37,545 nt of DNA from a virus. This document shows, piece by piece, positions 7,298-13,638 of this stretch. A program made the position numbers and the translations under genes. Position 1 is the first letter of the stretch. Each line of letters opens with the position of its first letter. The notes below the pieces were generated by a model. The model did not search any database, had not been told where the DNA came from, and saw only the letters and a list, made by a program, of their open reading frames with translations. The DNA lies in the IMG/VR virus record IMGVR_UViG_3300024346_009773, positions 1 through 37,545 of that record. The stretch is one strand, 5' to 3'.

Positions 7298-8146
7298 ATG
7301 GGTATATTATATGGTATAGTTACACTAAAAGTAACCAATGAGTATGCTAATAAAGCAGTTGACTCCTTTTTTAAGAATACAATTCTAAATTCAGATGATA
7401 AGTTTGTTATGGTTGATAATGATGGTGACTTTAAATCAAATTGGAACAATGGTAGAATTAGTGAAGATAATTTTATATTAAATGATAAACTAGAAAGCTT
7501 TTCATATAATATGAACATACTAATGAGACTGGCAATCAAAGAAAATAAAGATTTAGTATTTCTTAGTAATGATGTTATATTCACACCTAATTGGTCAGAA
7601 TTGTTAGTAACAGATGATATGACTTTATCAATACCATCCTGCAATCAAACACATAACTTAGGAATACCTAGTTCATTATCAATAGATGAATTTGGTGATA
7701 GATATGATATACTAAATCAAATATCATTAGGAGTTAATAATGAAATGAAATACTTTCAAAGTATGTTGATGCCATTTTATGTTTTAAGAATACCTTTGAA
7801 AATTCTTAAAGAAGTAGGTGAGTATGATGAAATGTTTGTAGTTGGTGGTGAGGATATTGATTATAGATTAAGATGTTTAATAAAAGGTTTTAATGTTACT
7901 TACACACCATCATTTTTATTACACTTCAATGGTAAATCTTCCTGGAATGGTGTTGAAACTATAGAGCAAACAAAAGAAAGAGATTACAATTATAAAATAA
8001 GATTCATATCAAAATGGGGATTGGACTTAAAAGATATTTGTTTTATTAACTCAGATCCAATGAGAGTTATAAATAAGTTCAACCTAAATGATCTAATTTC
8101 TAATGGTGATTATAATAATTTGATATTAAAAGTTATTAATAATTAA
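7298..8146 (+). CDS. Family 2 glycosyltransferase
   Basis: 282 residues, a GT-A fold of the GT2 type. The N-terminal YGIVTLKVTNEYANKAVDSF begins the nucleotide-sugar-binding half. FLSNDVIFTPNW (about 86-97) occupies the DXD metal-binding position, with Ser-Asn-Asp in place of the canonical motif. GGEDIDYRLRCLIKGF, then TYTPSFLLHFNGKSSW (about 185-217), is the conserved acceptor-side block of rhamnosyl-type GT2 enzymes. It is separate from the large sugar cluster at 20-37 kb. No membrane segment is seen, so it is probably cytoplasmic. Donor and acceptor are unknown. Confidence 0.8.
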   Translation: MGILYGIVTLKVTNEYANKAVDSFFKNTILNSDDKFVMVDNDGDFKSNWNNGRISEDNFILNDKLESFSYNMNILMRLAIKENKDLVFLSNDVIFTPNWSELLVTDDMTLSIPSCNQTHNLGIPSSLSIDEFGDRYDILNQISLGVNNEMKYFQSMLMPFYVLRIPLKILKEVGEYDEMFVVGGEDIDYRLRCLIKGFNVTYTPSFLLHFNGKSSWNGVETIEQTKERDYNYKIRFISKWGLDLKDICFINSDPMRVINKFNLNDLISNGDYNNLILKVINN

Positions 8147-8159
8147 TCTTTTTTATTTT

Positions 8160-8167
8160 TATAAATA
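8160..8167 (+). promoter_or_regulatory. TATAAATA box
   Basis: TATAAATA lies 28 bases before the ATG at 8196, in the short gap after the glycosyltransferase gene. It resembles a T4 late-promoter core, but AT-rich chance matches are expected, so support is weak. Confidence 0.25.
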
Positions 8168-8195
8168 TAATATCAAATAAGTTAATTTTAGATAA

Positions 8196-8369
8196 ATGAA
8201 AAAGCATGGTGATATCATCTTTCTTGAAAAAAGACTTCGGGATTTGGTTGATAAAGAGTATTATGAGAAAGCTGCAACTATTAAAAGATGGATAGATGAA
8301 CTTACTATTTTATTTGAATTAAGAGAAAAAGAAAAAATAAGAGTTTTAAATGATTCAGTTAATAACTAA
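8196..8369 (+). CDS. Small UVR-like helical protein
   Basis: 57 residues: MKKHGDIIFLEKRLRDLVDK, then EYYEKAATIKRWIDEL (21-36). The latter matches the UVR motif of UvrB, UvrC, McsA and ClpC (aromatic-E-K-A-A-x-x-R/K-x-x-I-x-x-L). The whole protein is probably a helical hairpin. Its stop codon lies 20 bases inside the next gene (start at 8350), indicating coupled translation. A phage-encoded ClpC-like protein at 17682 also carries a UVR segment, but a link between them is speculation. Confidence 0.55.
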   Translation: MKKHGDIIFLEKRLRDLVDKEYYEKAATIKRWIDELTILFELREKEKIRVLNDSVNN

Positions 8370-8628
8370 TAAAGATGGAGTTGTTTCTATAGTAAGAGAA
8401 AATATTTTAAATGTTCAAAATGATATTCCTAGATATGTTGAGTATGTTGATTCTGCTTTAATTTCAAATTATGATTCAATTGATATATTAAAATTTAAAG
8501 ATATAAATCCAATAATAAGTATTGTAGTAAATTCATCTATTATGTATAGAGTAGAATTAAAAATTAATCCTGAATTATTTTTAAAATCTATTATTAGAGA
8601 TAAAAAACTAAACGACTTATTTAATTAA
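8350..8628 (+). CDS. Hypothetical protein
   Basis: 92 residues, not recognised. It is rich in Ile, Asn and Ser with alternating beta-type segments (NPIISIVVNSSIMYRVELKI at about 58-77). Its first 20 bases overlap the end of the preceding small UVR-like gene in another frame, implying an operon. The start ATG is the only reasonable one. No signal peptide or membrane segment is evident. Confidence 0.6.
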   Translation: MIQLITNKDGVVSIVRENILNVQNDIPRYVEYVDSALISNYDSIDILKFKDINPIISIVVNSSIMYRVELKINPELFLKSIIRDKKLNDLFN

Positions 8629-8632
8629 TACA

Positions 8633-8644
8633 TATTTTTGTAAA
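8633..8644 (+). promoter_or_regulatory. -7 element TATTTTTG with 4-nt spacer to ATG
   Basis: TATTTTTG (8633-8640) fits TAnnTTTG and is followed by TAAA and the ATG at 8645. Transcription would be expected to begin at about the first base of the start codon, giving a leaderless mRNA. The gene at 11220 has the same geometry. Confidence 0.5.
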
Positions 8645-8881
8645 ATGAAAAATCTAAAAGAAATCTATGAAGAAAATAGAGATATCAGAGAATCTGAAAT
8701 TCCTGATATCTGGAAAAAAAGTTTTACCCAATTTATGTTTGGGAGCACTTGTTGTGTTGAATATAATGAAGATGGTTCCTTCAAAGAATTTATTTATTAT
8801 GCTTGTGACTTTAGAAGTTGGTATTATCAAAATTCCAAGGCAATTGAAAGAGACATCAAGATTGATCAAATAATTAAGTAA
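8645..8881 (+). CDS. Hypothetical protein
   Basis: 78 residues: a charged helical N-terminus (MKNLKEIYEENRDIRESEIPDIWKK up to about residue 25), a central Cys pair (GSTCCVEYNEDGS) and a FRSWYYQ segment. No family is recognised. I chose this frame over two overlapping frames because its ATG lies four bases after a TAnnTTTG promoter element and its codon usage resembles that of neighbouring genes. Confidence 0.6.
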   Translation: MKNLKEIYEENRDIRESEIPDIWKKSFTQFMFGSTCCVEYNEDGSFKEFIYYACDFRSWYYQNSKAIERDIKIDQIIK

Positions 8882-8930
8882 TAGTGATATTTATATCATG
8901 ATGTTACATGAAATTAAAAATATATAGTTT

Positions 8931-9383
8931 ATGACTTACGTTTATAAGATACAATTTACTAAGAATTCATACGACTTAAATGTTGAGTATGATAAGCTAT
9001 CTGAGCACGAGAAAGAAACCATTTCTTCTATGTTACCAGATTCTTATTTTGAGTTTAATGATAACAATGAGTGTTATTCACTTTACATAATTTTAAAACC
9101 ATTAGATGTAAAAAGATATACAAAAATTCTAGATAATAACTTAATCAACCATAGTATAACTAACATCTCAAATGAACTTCTAAATGGAATGGACTTTGAA
9201 AAAGAATTAAAATCATTTGTTAATGGATTGAATAGATTTAGATGGAATAACTTTAACAAAAAAATTAACGAATGGATTATTTCTAATATAGACATTGATA
9301 ATGTTTTAGATCGAATTAGTATCGTTGGTGTTGAAGGTTTAAATAAAATTGAAAAAAAATTCTTGGATAACTACAAAGTTTAA
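8931..9383 (+). CDS. Hypothetical protein
   Basis: 150 residues, not recognised. The N-terminal 60 residues look like an alternating beta domain (YVYKIQFTKNSYDLNVEY; CYSLYIILKPLDV), and the C-terminal half is mostly charged helix (FEKELKSFVNGLNRFRWNNF). The ATG is preceded by AAAAATATATA plus GTTT (8916-8930), a weaker copy of the AATATATA-N4-ATG arrangement found at other genes in this window. Confidence 0.6.
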   Translation: MTYVYKIQFTKNSYDLNVEYDKLSEHEKETISSMLPDSYFEFNDNNECYSLYIILKPLDVKRYTKILDNNLINHSITNISNELLNGMDFEKELKSFVNGLNRFRWNNFNKKINEWIISNIDIDNVLDRISIVGVEGLNKIEKKFLDNYKV

Positions 9384-9385
9384 CT

Positions 9386-9393
9386 TATATTTG
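9386..9393 (+). promoter_or_regulatory. -7 element TATATTTG
   Basis: TATATTTG begins three bases after the stop codon of the upstream gene and lies six bases before the ATG at 9400. It would give a leaderless or nearly leaderless transcript covering the small-gene operon that follows (9400 to about 11182). Confidence 0.55.
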
Positions 9394-9399
9394 TATATT

Positions 9400-9504
9400 A
9401 TGAAGGAAAAATTACTTAAAGAAGCCAATGAGATTATAGAATCGATGGAATACTTCAAATCTTTTATAGAAAAAATACCAGAATATAAAATAATATGGAT
9501 ATGA
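9400..9504 (+). CDS. Very small hypothetical protein
   Basis: 34 residues, MKEKLLKEANEIIESMEY then FKSFIEKIPEYKIIWI. It is an amphipathic helical peptide directly behind a TATATTTG promoter element. Too short for family recognition; supported only by promoter position and the clean start. Could alternatively be a leader peptide for the operon. Confidence 0.4.
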   Translation: MKEKLLKEANEIIESMEYFKSFIEKIPEYKIIWI

Positions 9505-9563
9505 ACTTCTATACTATCAAAATGGATTTAAAAATGTTTAAAAATAAATTTAAAAAGAAATAA
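9495..9563 (+). CDS. Possible 22-residue peptide
   Basis: A Lys- and Met-rich reading frame, MDMNFYTIKMDLKMFKNKFKKK, starts inside the end of the preceding small gene and stops two bases before the next ATG at 9566. The overlapping stop-start arrangement resembles neighbouring translationally coupled genes, but such a short basic frame may be coincidental. Confidence 0.22.
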   Translation: MDMNFYTIKMDLKMFKNKFKKK

Positions 9564-9565
9564 TT

Positions 9566-9736
9566 ATGAAATCACTTATCGGAAAAATTTTCAGACCAAT
9601 TGCACAATCTTATGCAAATTTTATCATAACGAGATTAGAAACTTGTGATAATTTATTTGAATATCAATCTTTGATGGAACAAGCTGTTCTCTTAGATTAT
9701 ATTTGTACTGACGAATTTAATATTTACTTAGACTAA
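9566..9736 (+). CDS. Small hypothetical protein
   Basis: 56 residues, starting MKSLIGKIFRPIAQSYANF and ending FNIYLD. The N-terminal half is a plausible amphipathic helix and the C-terminal half is acidic, with two Cys. No family is recognised. Its stop codon overlaps the start of the next gene as TAATG, a coupling used repeatedly in this phage, which supports it as real. Confidence 0.5.
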   Translation: MKSLIGKIFRPIAQSYANFIITRLETCDNLFEYQSLMEQAVLLDYICTDEFNIYLD

Positions 9737-10101
9737 TGAAAAAACTATTTTTAGATGATTTGAGAATACCAAAAGATGCGATTGGGTTAGTTAGTTCTAA
9801 TCTTAATAAATTCTATTGGGCTAATGACTGGGATGTTGTTATAAACTATGACGAGTTTGTTTCTTATATCACTAAAAATGGTTTACCAGATTTTATTTCA
9901 TTTGATCACGACTTAGCAGATGAGCACTACATAGGAACTGATACTAATGAAAAAACAGGATTTGAAGCAGCCAAGTGGTTAGTTGATTGGTGTTTTGATA
10001 ATAAAAAATCATTACCAGATTTTGTTGTTCATTCAGCAAATCCGGTTGGTAAATTAAATATTGAAAGCTATTTAAAAAACGCACAAAAACATTTATTCTA
10101 A
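9736..10101 (+). CDS. Cyclic-phosphate-processing receiver-like (cREC) domain protein
   Basis: 121 residues. It opens with the receiver-like strand KLFLDDLRIP (acidic Asp pair at 7-8), has PDFISFDHDLADEH (about 51-64), TGFEAAKWLVDW, and ends with VVHSANPVGKLNIESYL. This set of motifs matches the family annotated as 'cyclic-phosphate processing receiver domain', proposed to act on cyclic phosphate ends in RNA-repair or nucleotide contexts. Biochemistry is not established here. It is coupled by TAATG overlaps to genes on both sides, with a polynucleotide-kinase-like gene 1.1 kb downstream. Confidence 0.68.
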   Translation: MKKLFLDDLRIPKDAIGLVSSNLNKFYWANDWDVVINYDEFVSYITKNGLPDFISFDHDLADEHYIGTDTNEKTGFEAAKWLVDWCFDNKKSLPDFVVHSANPVGKLNIESYLKNAQKHLF

Positions 10102-10409
10102 TGGACTTTATAAAAGCACATTTAGTCGGTAAAATTAAACGACTTTATAAAGAATATGAAGATGGATTAAAACCTAGTGGAGATAATAAGTTTTTATATT
10201 TTGATGATCCTATTGAAGTAAAGGGTACTAAGAAAATTAATCGTATTAATGCTTGGTACCCTTATATGTCTGAAGAAATTGTTAATAGTGGATGGCACGA
10301 TTTACGTGGACCTATTATTAAAGAAATGTATGATAAAATTAAAAGTAATAAGGTTTACATAATGAAAACTATAGATAATAGATTTTATAAAGTAAGAAAG
10401 AAAAATTAA
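10101..10409 (+). CDS. Hypothetical protein
   Basis: 102 residues, not recognised. It is basic, with MDFIKAHLVGKIKRLYKEYEDG at the start, an INAWYPYMSEEIVNSGWHDL segment in the middle and a Lys-rich C-terminus (NRFYKVRKKN). Start and stop overlap the neighbouring genes by one base each, so it lies in the same translationally coupled operon as the cREC-like and ParB-like genes. Confidence 0.6.
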   Translation: MDFIKAHLVGKIKRLYKEYEDGLKPSGDNKFLYFDDPIEVKGTKKINRINAWYPYMSEEIVNSGWHDLRGPIIKEMYDKIKSNKVYIMKTIDNRFYKVRKKN

Positions 10410-11182
10410 TGATTATAAGAGATAATTATATAGTAGATAAAAGCTTTTATTATAATCTAAATGTAGAGTATAATACTAACTACGACTGCAATTCATTCGG
10501 ATGTGATGAAGAAAAAATATGTCGTTGTGGTGAGATTCAAGATGCTGAAATTACTAATATAAATATCACAAAAATTGTTGACGTTATTTATGAAGATATT
10601 TTTGGACCTGTTGATAAAGCATCTATCAGAGATAGTAAATTAAGTTACTTACTAGAGGGTTTTGGAAAAGAAATGGATCTTTATACAATAGATAGAATTT
10701 TAAGAAAATATAAAGTATATGATACATCAAACTGGGAAATTGAAACTGTTAGTGGTTATTACGGTCAAGAAATTGGTGATGTAACTATAAAAACTGATTT
10801 AGCTAAAAAATTAGAAGAAAAGATATTTGAAGCACTTTCGATTGACACATTAACCGAAAGAGTTGAGTATTTACTTAACTTAGAATATGGTTCAATTCTA
10901 CCAGAATTAAAAGATACCGTCTATGAAATATTAGAAGTTAATACTGATGATTTGGTATTTGGTAGCGAATCAAACAAAAAAAGTTCCTTAAAAGAAATTG
11001 AAAAATTTTGGACCAAAGTTTGGGGTTATCACTATGATGATAGAAATTATAGAGATTATTTAATTAAGGGAGTTGTAATTGAAAAAGATGGTAAGTATCG
11101 AGTTATAGATGGTTATCACAGATCTTTAGCAACCGCAAAAAAGAAGTCAAAAGTTTTAGTTAGTAAAAAACTATACGAATAA
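10409..11182 (+). CDS. ParB-like nuclease-domain protein with N-terminal Cys cluster
   Basis: 257 residues. Four cysteines, at 27, 32, 38 and 40 (C-x4-C-x5-C-x-C), suggest a small metal-binding site near the N-terminus. Near the C-terminus GVVIEKDGKYRVIDGYHRSLAT (DGYHR at 234-238) matches the core of the ParB/sulfiredoxin-like fold, whose members include CTPases, nucleases and kinases. The middle region is helical and acidic. This is probably not a partition protein, since the ParB core is at the C-terminus and no HTH is seen. Last gene of the TAATG-coupled operon. Confidence 0.5.
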   Translation: MIIRDNYIVDKSFYYNLNVEYNTNYDCNSFGCDEEKICRCGEIQDAEITNINITKIVDVIYEDIFGPVDKASIRDSKLSYLLEGFGKEMDLYTIDRILRKYKVYDTSNWEIETVSGYYGQEIGDVTIKTDLAKKLEEKIFEALSIDTLTERVEYLLNLEYGSILPELKDTVYEILEVNTDDLVFGSESNKKSSLKEIEKFWTKVWGYHYDDRNYRDYLIKGVVIEKDGKYRVIDGYHRSLATAKKKSKVLVSKKLYE

Positions 11183-11207
11183 ATTATTATTATTACTAAA
11201 TTAACCG

Positions 11208-11219
11208 TATATTTGTAAT
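11208..11219 (+). promoter_or_regulatory. -7 element TATATTTG with 4-nt spacer to ATG
   Basis: TATATTTG (11208-11215), then TAAT, then the ATG at 11220. The start codon falls where transcription should begin, so the kinase-like mRNA is predicted to be leaderless. Confidence 0.58.
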
Positions 11220-11714
11220 ATGAAAGTAAATGATCCATATGTATTACTATTAGTTGGATTACCATTATCTGGTAAATCTACTTGGATAAAAAGAAATTAT
11301 CCAGACACTAAAGTTATCTCTAGAGATGATTTAGTAATGGAAGTTTATGGTTCTGATAACTACTCAGAAGCATTTAAAAATGTTAATCAAAAGGAAGTTG
11401 ATAGACTTTTGGATTTGAGATTGAAAGATGCTAATCTAAATAAAGAAAATGTCATAGTTGATATGACTAACTTATCTCCAAAAAGAAGAAAACAAACTTT
11501 GAGATATTTCTCAAATGATTATGATAAAGTAGCAATTGCTTTTCCAATTTTGGAAGATGTTGAATATTCAGAAAGAAACAATACAAGAAAAATAAATGAA
11601 AATAAATGGATACCACCATTCGTTTTAAAATCTATGTTAGACTCTTACATTGTTCCAACTTTAGATGAAGGTTTCAATAATATTACTATACTTGATAAAA
11701 CAATTTACGTATGA
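11220..11714 (+). CDS. P-loop kinase of the polynucleotide-kinase-like (AAA_33) type
   Basis: 164 residues. Walker A is GLPLSGKST at 13-21. A second conserved block, KVISRDDL (about 31-38), and VIVDMTNLSPKRR (about 78-90) correspond to the substrate-binding and Walker B-like segments of the T4 polynucleotide kinase 5'-kinase domain and related AAA_33 kinases. The phosphatase domain of T4 Pnkp is absent. Expected activity is phosphorylation of 5'-OH ends of DNA or RNA, or of a small molecule. Proximity to a cREC-like gene suggests RNA end repair (inference). Confidence 0.72.
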   Translation: MKVNDPYVLLLVGLPLSGKSTWIKRNYPDTKVISRDDLVMEVYGSDNYSEAFKNVNQKEVDRLLDLRLKDANLNKENVIVDMTNLSPKRRKQTLRYFSNDYDKVAIAFPILEDVEYSERNNTRKINENKWIPPFVLKSMLDSYIVPTLDEGFNNITILDKTIYV

Positions 11715-11782
11715 CAACATTTTTTGGTCCTGTCAAAAAAAATTACGGTTAGATAAAAATTGTTGAAAAAGTTCATCATTTA

Positions 11783-11814
11783 TTTGGTGGACTTAAATTA
11801 ATGCCTTATATTTG
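11783..11814 (+). promoter_or_regulatory. Complete Bacteroidetes-type promoter TTTG-N20-TATATTTG
   Basis: TTTG at 11783-11786 and TATATTTG at 11807-11814 are separated by 20 bases, the best match in the window to the Bacteroidetes -33/-7 consensus. The leader before the ATG at 11839 is about 20 bases. Confidence 0.7.
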
Positions 11815-11838
11815 TTAAACAAACAAACGATATAAGAT

Positions 11839-12201
11839 ATGACAGCTGTAAATAAAATAGACTTTTTAAATTTAGTTTTTGTAGATGGTGACTTCACTAA
11901 ATCTTCTGATTTTGGTGATGTGATTTATGAGAGTGAAGGTTCTTCTTGTGACGAAAAATTCGCTTGTTTTACAGAAGCTCATAATGATGATACTGAAATT
12001 TTTGTTGAGTTTGAACAAGAAATTTCTGGATACTTCGACGAATGCCCTGGTGACTATTGGACCGAAGGTTCTTGTTCTACAAAAGTTACTTGTGATGATA
12101 TTCATATCTACAAAGTAAAAATTGACTTCGTGGAAGTTGAGATTACTAAAGAATTAGAGAATGTTTTAAAGTCTTTAATTAGAAAAAAAATTGATTGTTA
12201 A
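11839..12201 (+). CDS. Acidic hypothetical protein
   Basis: 120 residues, strongly acidic in the first two thirds (for example YESEGSSCDEKFACFTEAHNDDTE), with six Cys in the full protein. No family is recognised. It is a single-gene unit between a consensus promoter (11783-11814) and a terminator (12206-12229), so probably an early, host-polymerase-transcribed gene. Strong promoters and small acidic products are typical of phage host-takeover proteins, but this is inference only. Confidence 0.65.
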   Translation: MTAVNKIDFLNLVFVDGDFTKSSDFGDVIYESEGSSCDEKFACFTEAHNDDTEIFVEFEQEISGYFDECPGDYWTEGSCSTKVTCDDIHIYKVKIDFVEVEITKELENVLKSLIRKKIDC

Positions 12202-12205
12202 TAAA

Positions 12206-12229
12206 AAATCCAGTTATTTAACTGGATTT
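12206..12229. terminator. Bidirectional hairpin terminator between convergent genes
   Basis: Stem AAATCCAGTT / AACTGGATTT (12206-12215 with 12220-12229), loop ATTT. An A run on the left acts as a U run for the minus strand. The stop codon of the minus gene (12214-12216) lies inside the hairpin, so the last codons and the terminator share sequence. Confidence 0.78.
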
Positions 12230-13593
12230 ACTTTTTCTACTGGTTGTACAACATTTTTTTCCACACTCGTTTCAGAAGTTTCTACTTTATCACCTGATTT
12301 TGATAGATAAGAACTAACAATTCCTTCCACGGCTAATATTAAACATATTACACCAAATATCTTAATAACTGAGTCCATACCAGATATATCTAAAATTAAT
12401 TTTGAAAATAATTTAAATACTAAGTTCCAAGGTTCTTCTAATTGAGAAACACCAAATTGTGAGAATATAACTTTTGATGGAGCATCTATCAAATTAGGAA
12501 TACCTAATAAAACAGCATTTAAAGCAGCAAACTCAAATATACCAGGACCACCTAAAGATTTAACAAAGTTTGAGAGACCTTTTGCAGCATTTTTAGAAAT
12601 AAAATTAATAGTATTTGTTATCAAAGCTTTCATTGGTGCAAGTAGTAAAAGAATTACCTTTAAAACTAATTTCATCCACCACTTTGCTTTTCCTTCTTCT
12701 GGTGGTGAAGTTTTATTCATATCTAAAAACCATTTCATAAACCAATCTTTAGCATCTAATATTTTATCAGAAACTCCTTTAACTGGTTTAACATCATTCA
12801 CACCTTTAGTAAACTCATTACCTTCTTTATCTTTGAAAGTTAATGTATCGCCATCAATTTTAATAACTTCTTTTTCAACAGTTTCACCATTATCTCTAGT
12901 ATATGAAACTTTATCACCAACTTTAAAATCTTCATTAACTGAGTAGAATGTTTTAAGTATATCAAATGATTCTAATTTCAATTCATCTTCTATATTAGCA
13001 ACTTCAGCTTCCGCATCAGAGATAACTTTATCATCAACTGTTTCAACTTTTTTACTAAATGAACTAACAAATTTAGTTTTTAAAAAATCAGTTGTTTGTT
13101 TAACATTACCAATATCACCTTTTAAATCTTCTGTACTGATTTTCTTTTGAGTTATTAACTCAACCAATTTTTTATTTATTGGTGATTTAAATTGTGTTGT
13201 TATGTTTTTAACATTATCTTGACTAAGGTTAAAAAGTTTTTTAATCATAGATTCAAAGAATTTAACAACACCTGAAATTAAAGATTTCATTCCTTCTTTA
13301 ATTTTAAGAAGCTTTCCTTTTATGGTTGTGAATAATTCACCACCTGCTTTCTTACCATTATCATAAACAGTTTTAAAGAAATCTTTGATACCAAATTCTT
13401 CTTTTAATAAATCAATTTTATAACTGATTAAATTTTCTTTAATGAATTCTTTTTCATCTGTTGTAAATATTGAAGATCTTAAACTCATATCCCAAATTGA
13501 ATTAGAAAAATCAGAAAATATTTGTTTTTCTATAATTGGAATTTGATTATGAACCTCTTTAATAAAAGATTTATAATTTCTAATATGTTTCAT
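12214..13593 (-). CDS. Large membrane-associated protein, probable virion component
   Basis: 459 residues beginning MKHIRNYKSFIKEVHNQ, the N-terminal pattern shared with the minus-strand genes near 2 kb. Residues about 75-145 are helical and Lys-rich. Residues 215-268 (KVGDKVSYTRDNGE, then DTLTFKDKEGNEF) resemble a small SH3/KOW-like barrel. Hydrophobic segments at about 309-328 (KLVLKVILLLLAPMKALI), around 350-372 and 408-428 (FGVICLILAVEGIVSSYL) look membrane-spanning, followed by a polar tail. Possibly an internal head or tail protein that meets the membrane; function not known. A promoter-like motif ends four bases before the ATG. Confidence 0.6.
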   Translation of the reverse strand: MKHIRNYKSFIKEVHNQIPIIEKQIFSDFSNSIWDMSLRSSIFTTDEKEFIKENLISYKIDLLKEEFGIKDFFKTVYDNGKKAGGELFTTIKGKLLKIKEGMKSLISGVVKFFESMIKKLFNLSQDNVKNITTQFKSPINKKLVELITQKKISTEDLKGDIGNVKQTTDFLKTKFVSSFSKKVETVDDKVISDAEAEVANIEDELKLESFDILKTFYSVNEDFKVGDKVSYTRDNGETVEKEVIKIDGDTLTFKDKEGNEFTKGVNDVKPVKGVSDKILDAKDWFMKWFLDMNKTSPPEEGKAKWWMKLVLKVILLLLAPMKALITNTINFISKNAAKGLSNFVKSLGGPGIFEFAALNAVLLGIPNLIDAPSKVIFSQFGVSQLEEPWNLVFKLFSKLILDISGMDSVIKIFGVICLILAVEGIVSSYLSKSGDKVETSETSVEKNVVQPVEKVNPVK

Positions 13594-13608
13594 CTCTTAT
13601 ATATTATT
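13594..13608 (-). promoter_or_regulatory. TAATATATA-N4-ATG promoter-like motif (minus strand)
   Basis: On the minus strand AATAATATATA (13608-13598) is followed by AGAG and the ATG at 13593. It forms a divergent pair with the plus-strand motif at 13624-13634, only 15 bases away. Confidence 0.5.
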
Positions 13609-13623
13609 TTAATAAAATTCATT

Positions 13624-13638
13624 TTTAATATATAATGT
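13624..13638 (+). promoter_or_regulatory. TTTAATATATA-N4-ATG promoter-like motif
   Basis: TTTAATATATA at 13624-13634, spacer ATGT, ATG at 13639. Exact 11-mer match to the sites at 2864, 2539 (minus) and 5836 (minus). Confidence 0.58.

Noticed and set aside
8654-8873. Two alternative frames (plus and minus) overlapping the 8645 gene
   Set aside because: They lack a promoter-spaced start, and their compositions look like shadows of the 8645 frame.
11872-12118. Minus-strand and other-frame ORFs over the 11839 gene
   Set aside because: The 11839 frame has a consensus promoter and terminator; the others are probably shadow frames.
12206-12229. Hairpin as a separate regulatory RNA
   Set aside because: Its position between two convergent genes and its A/T-run flanks fit a bidirectional terminator better.
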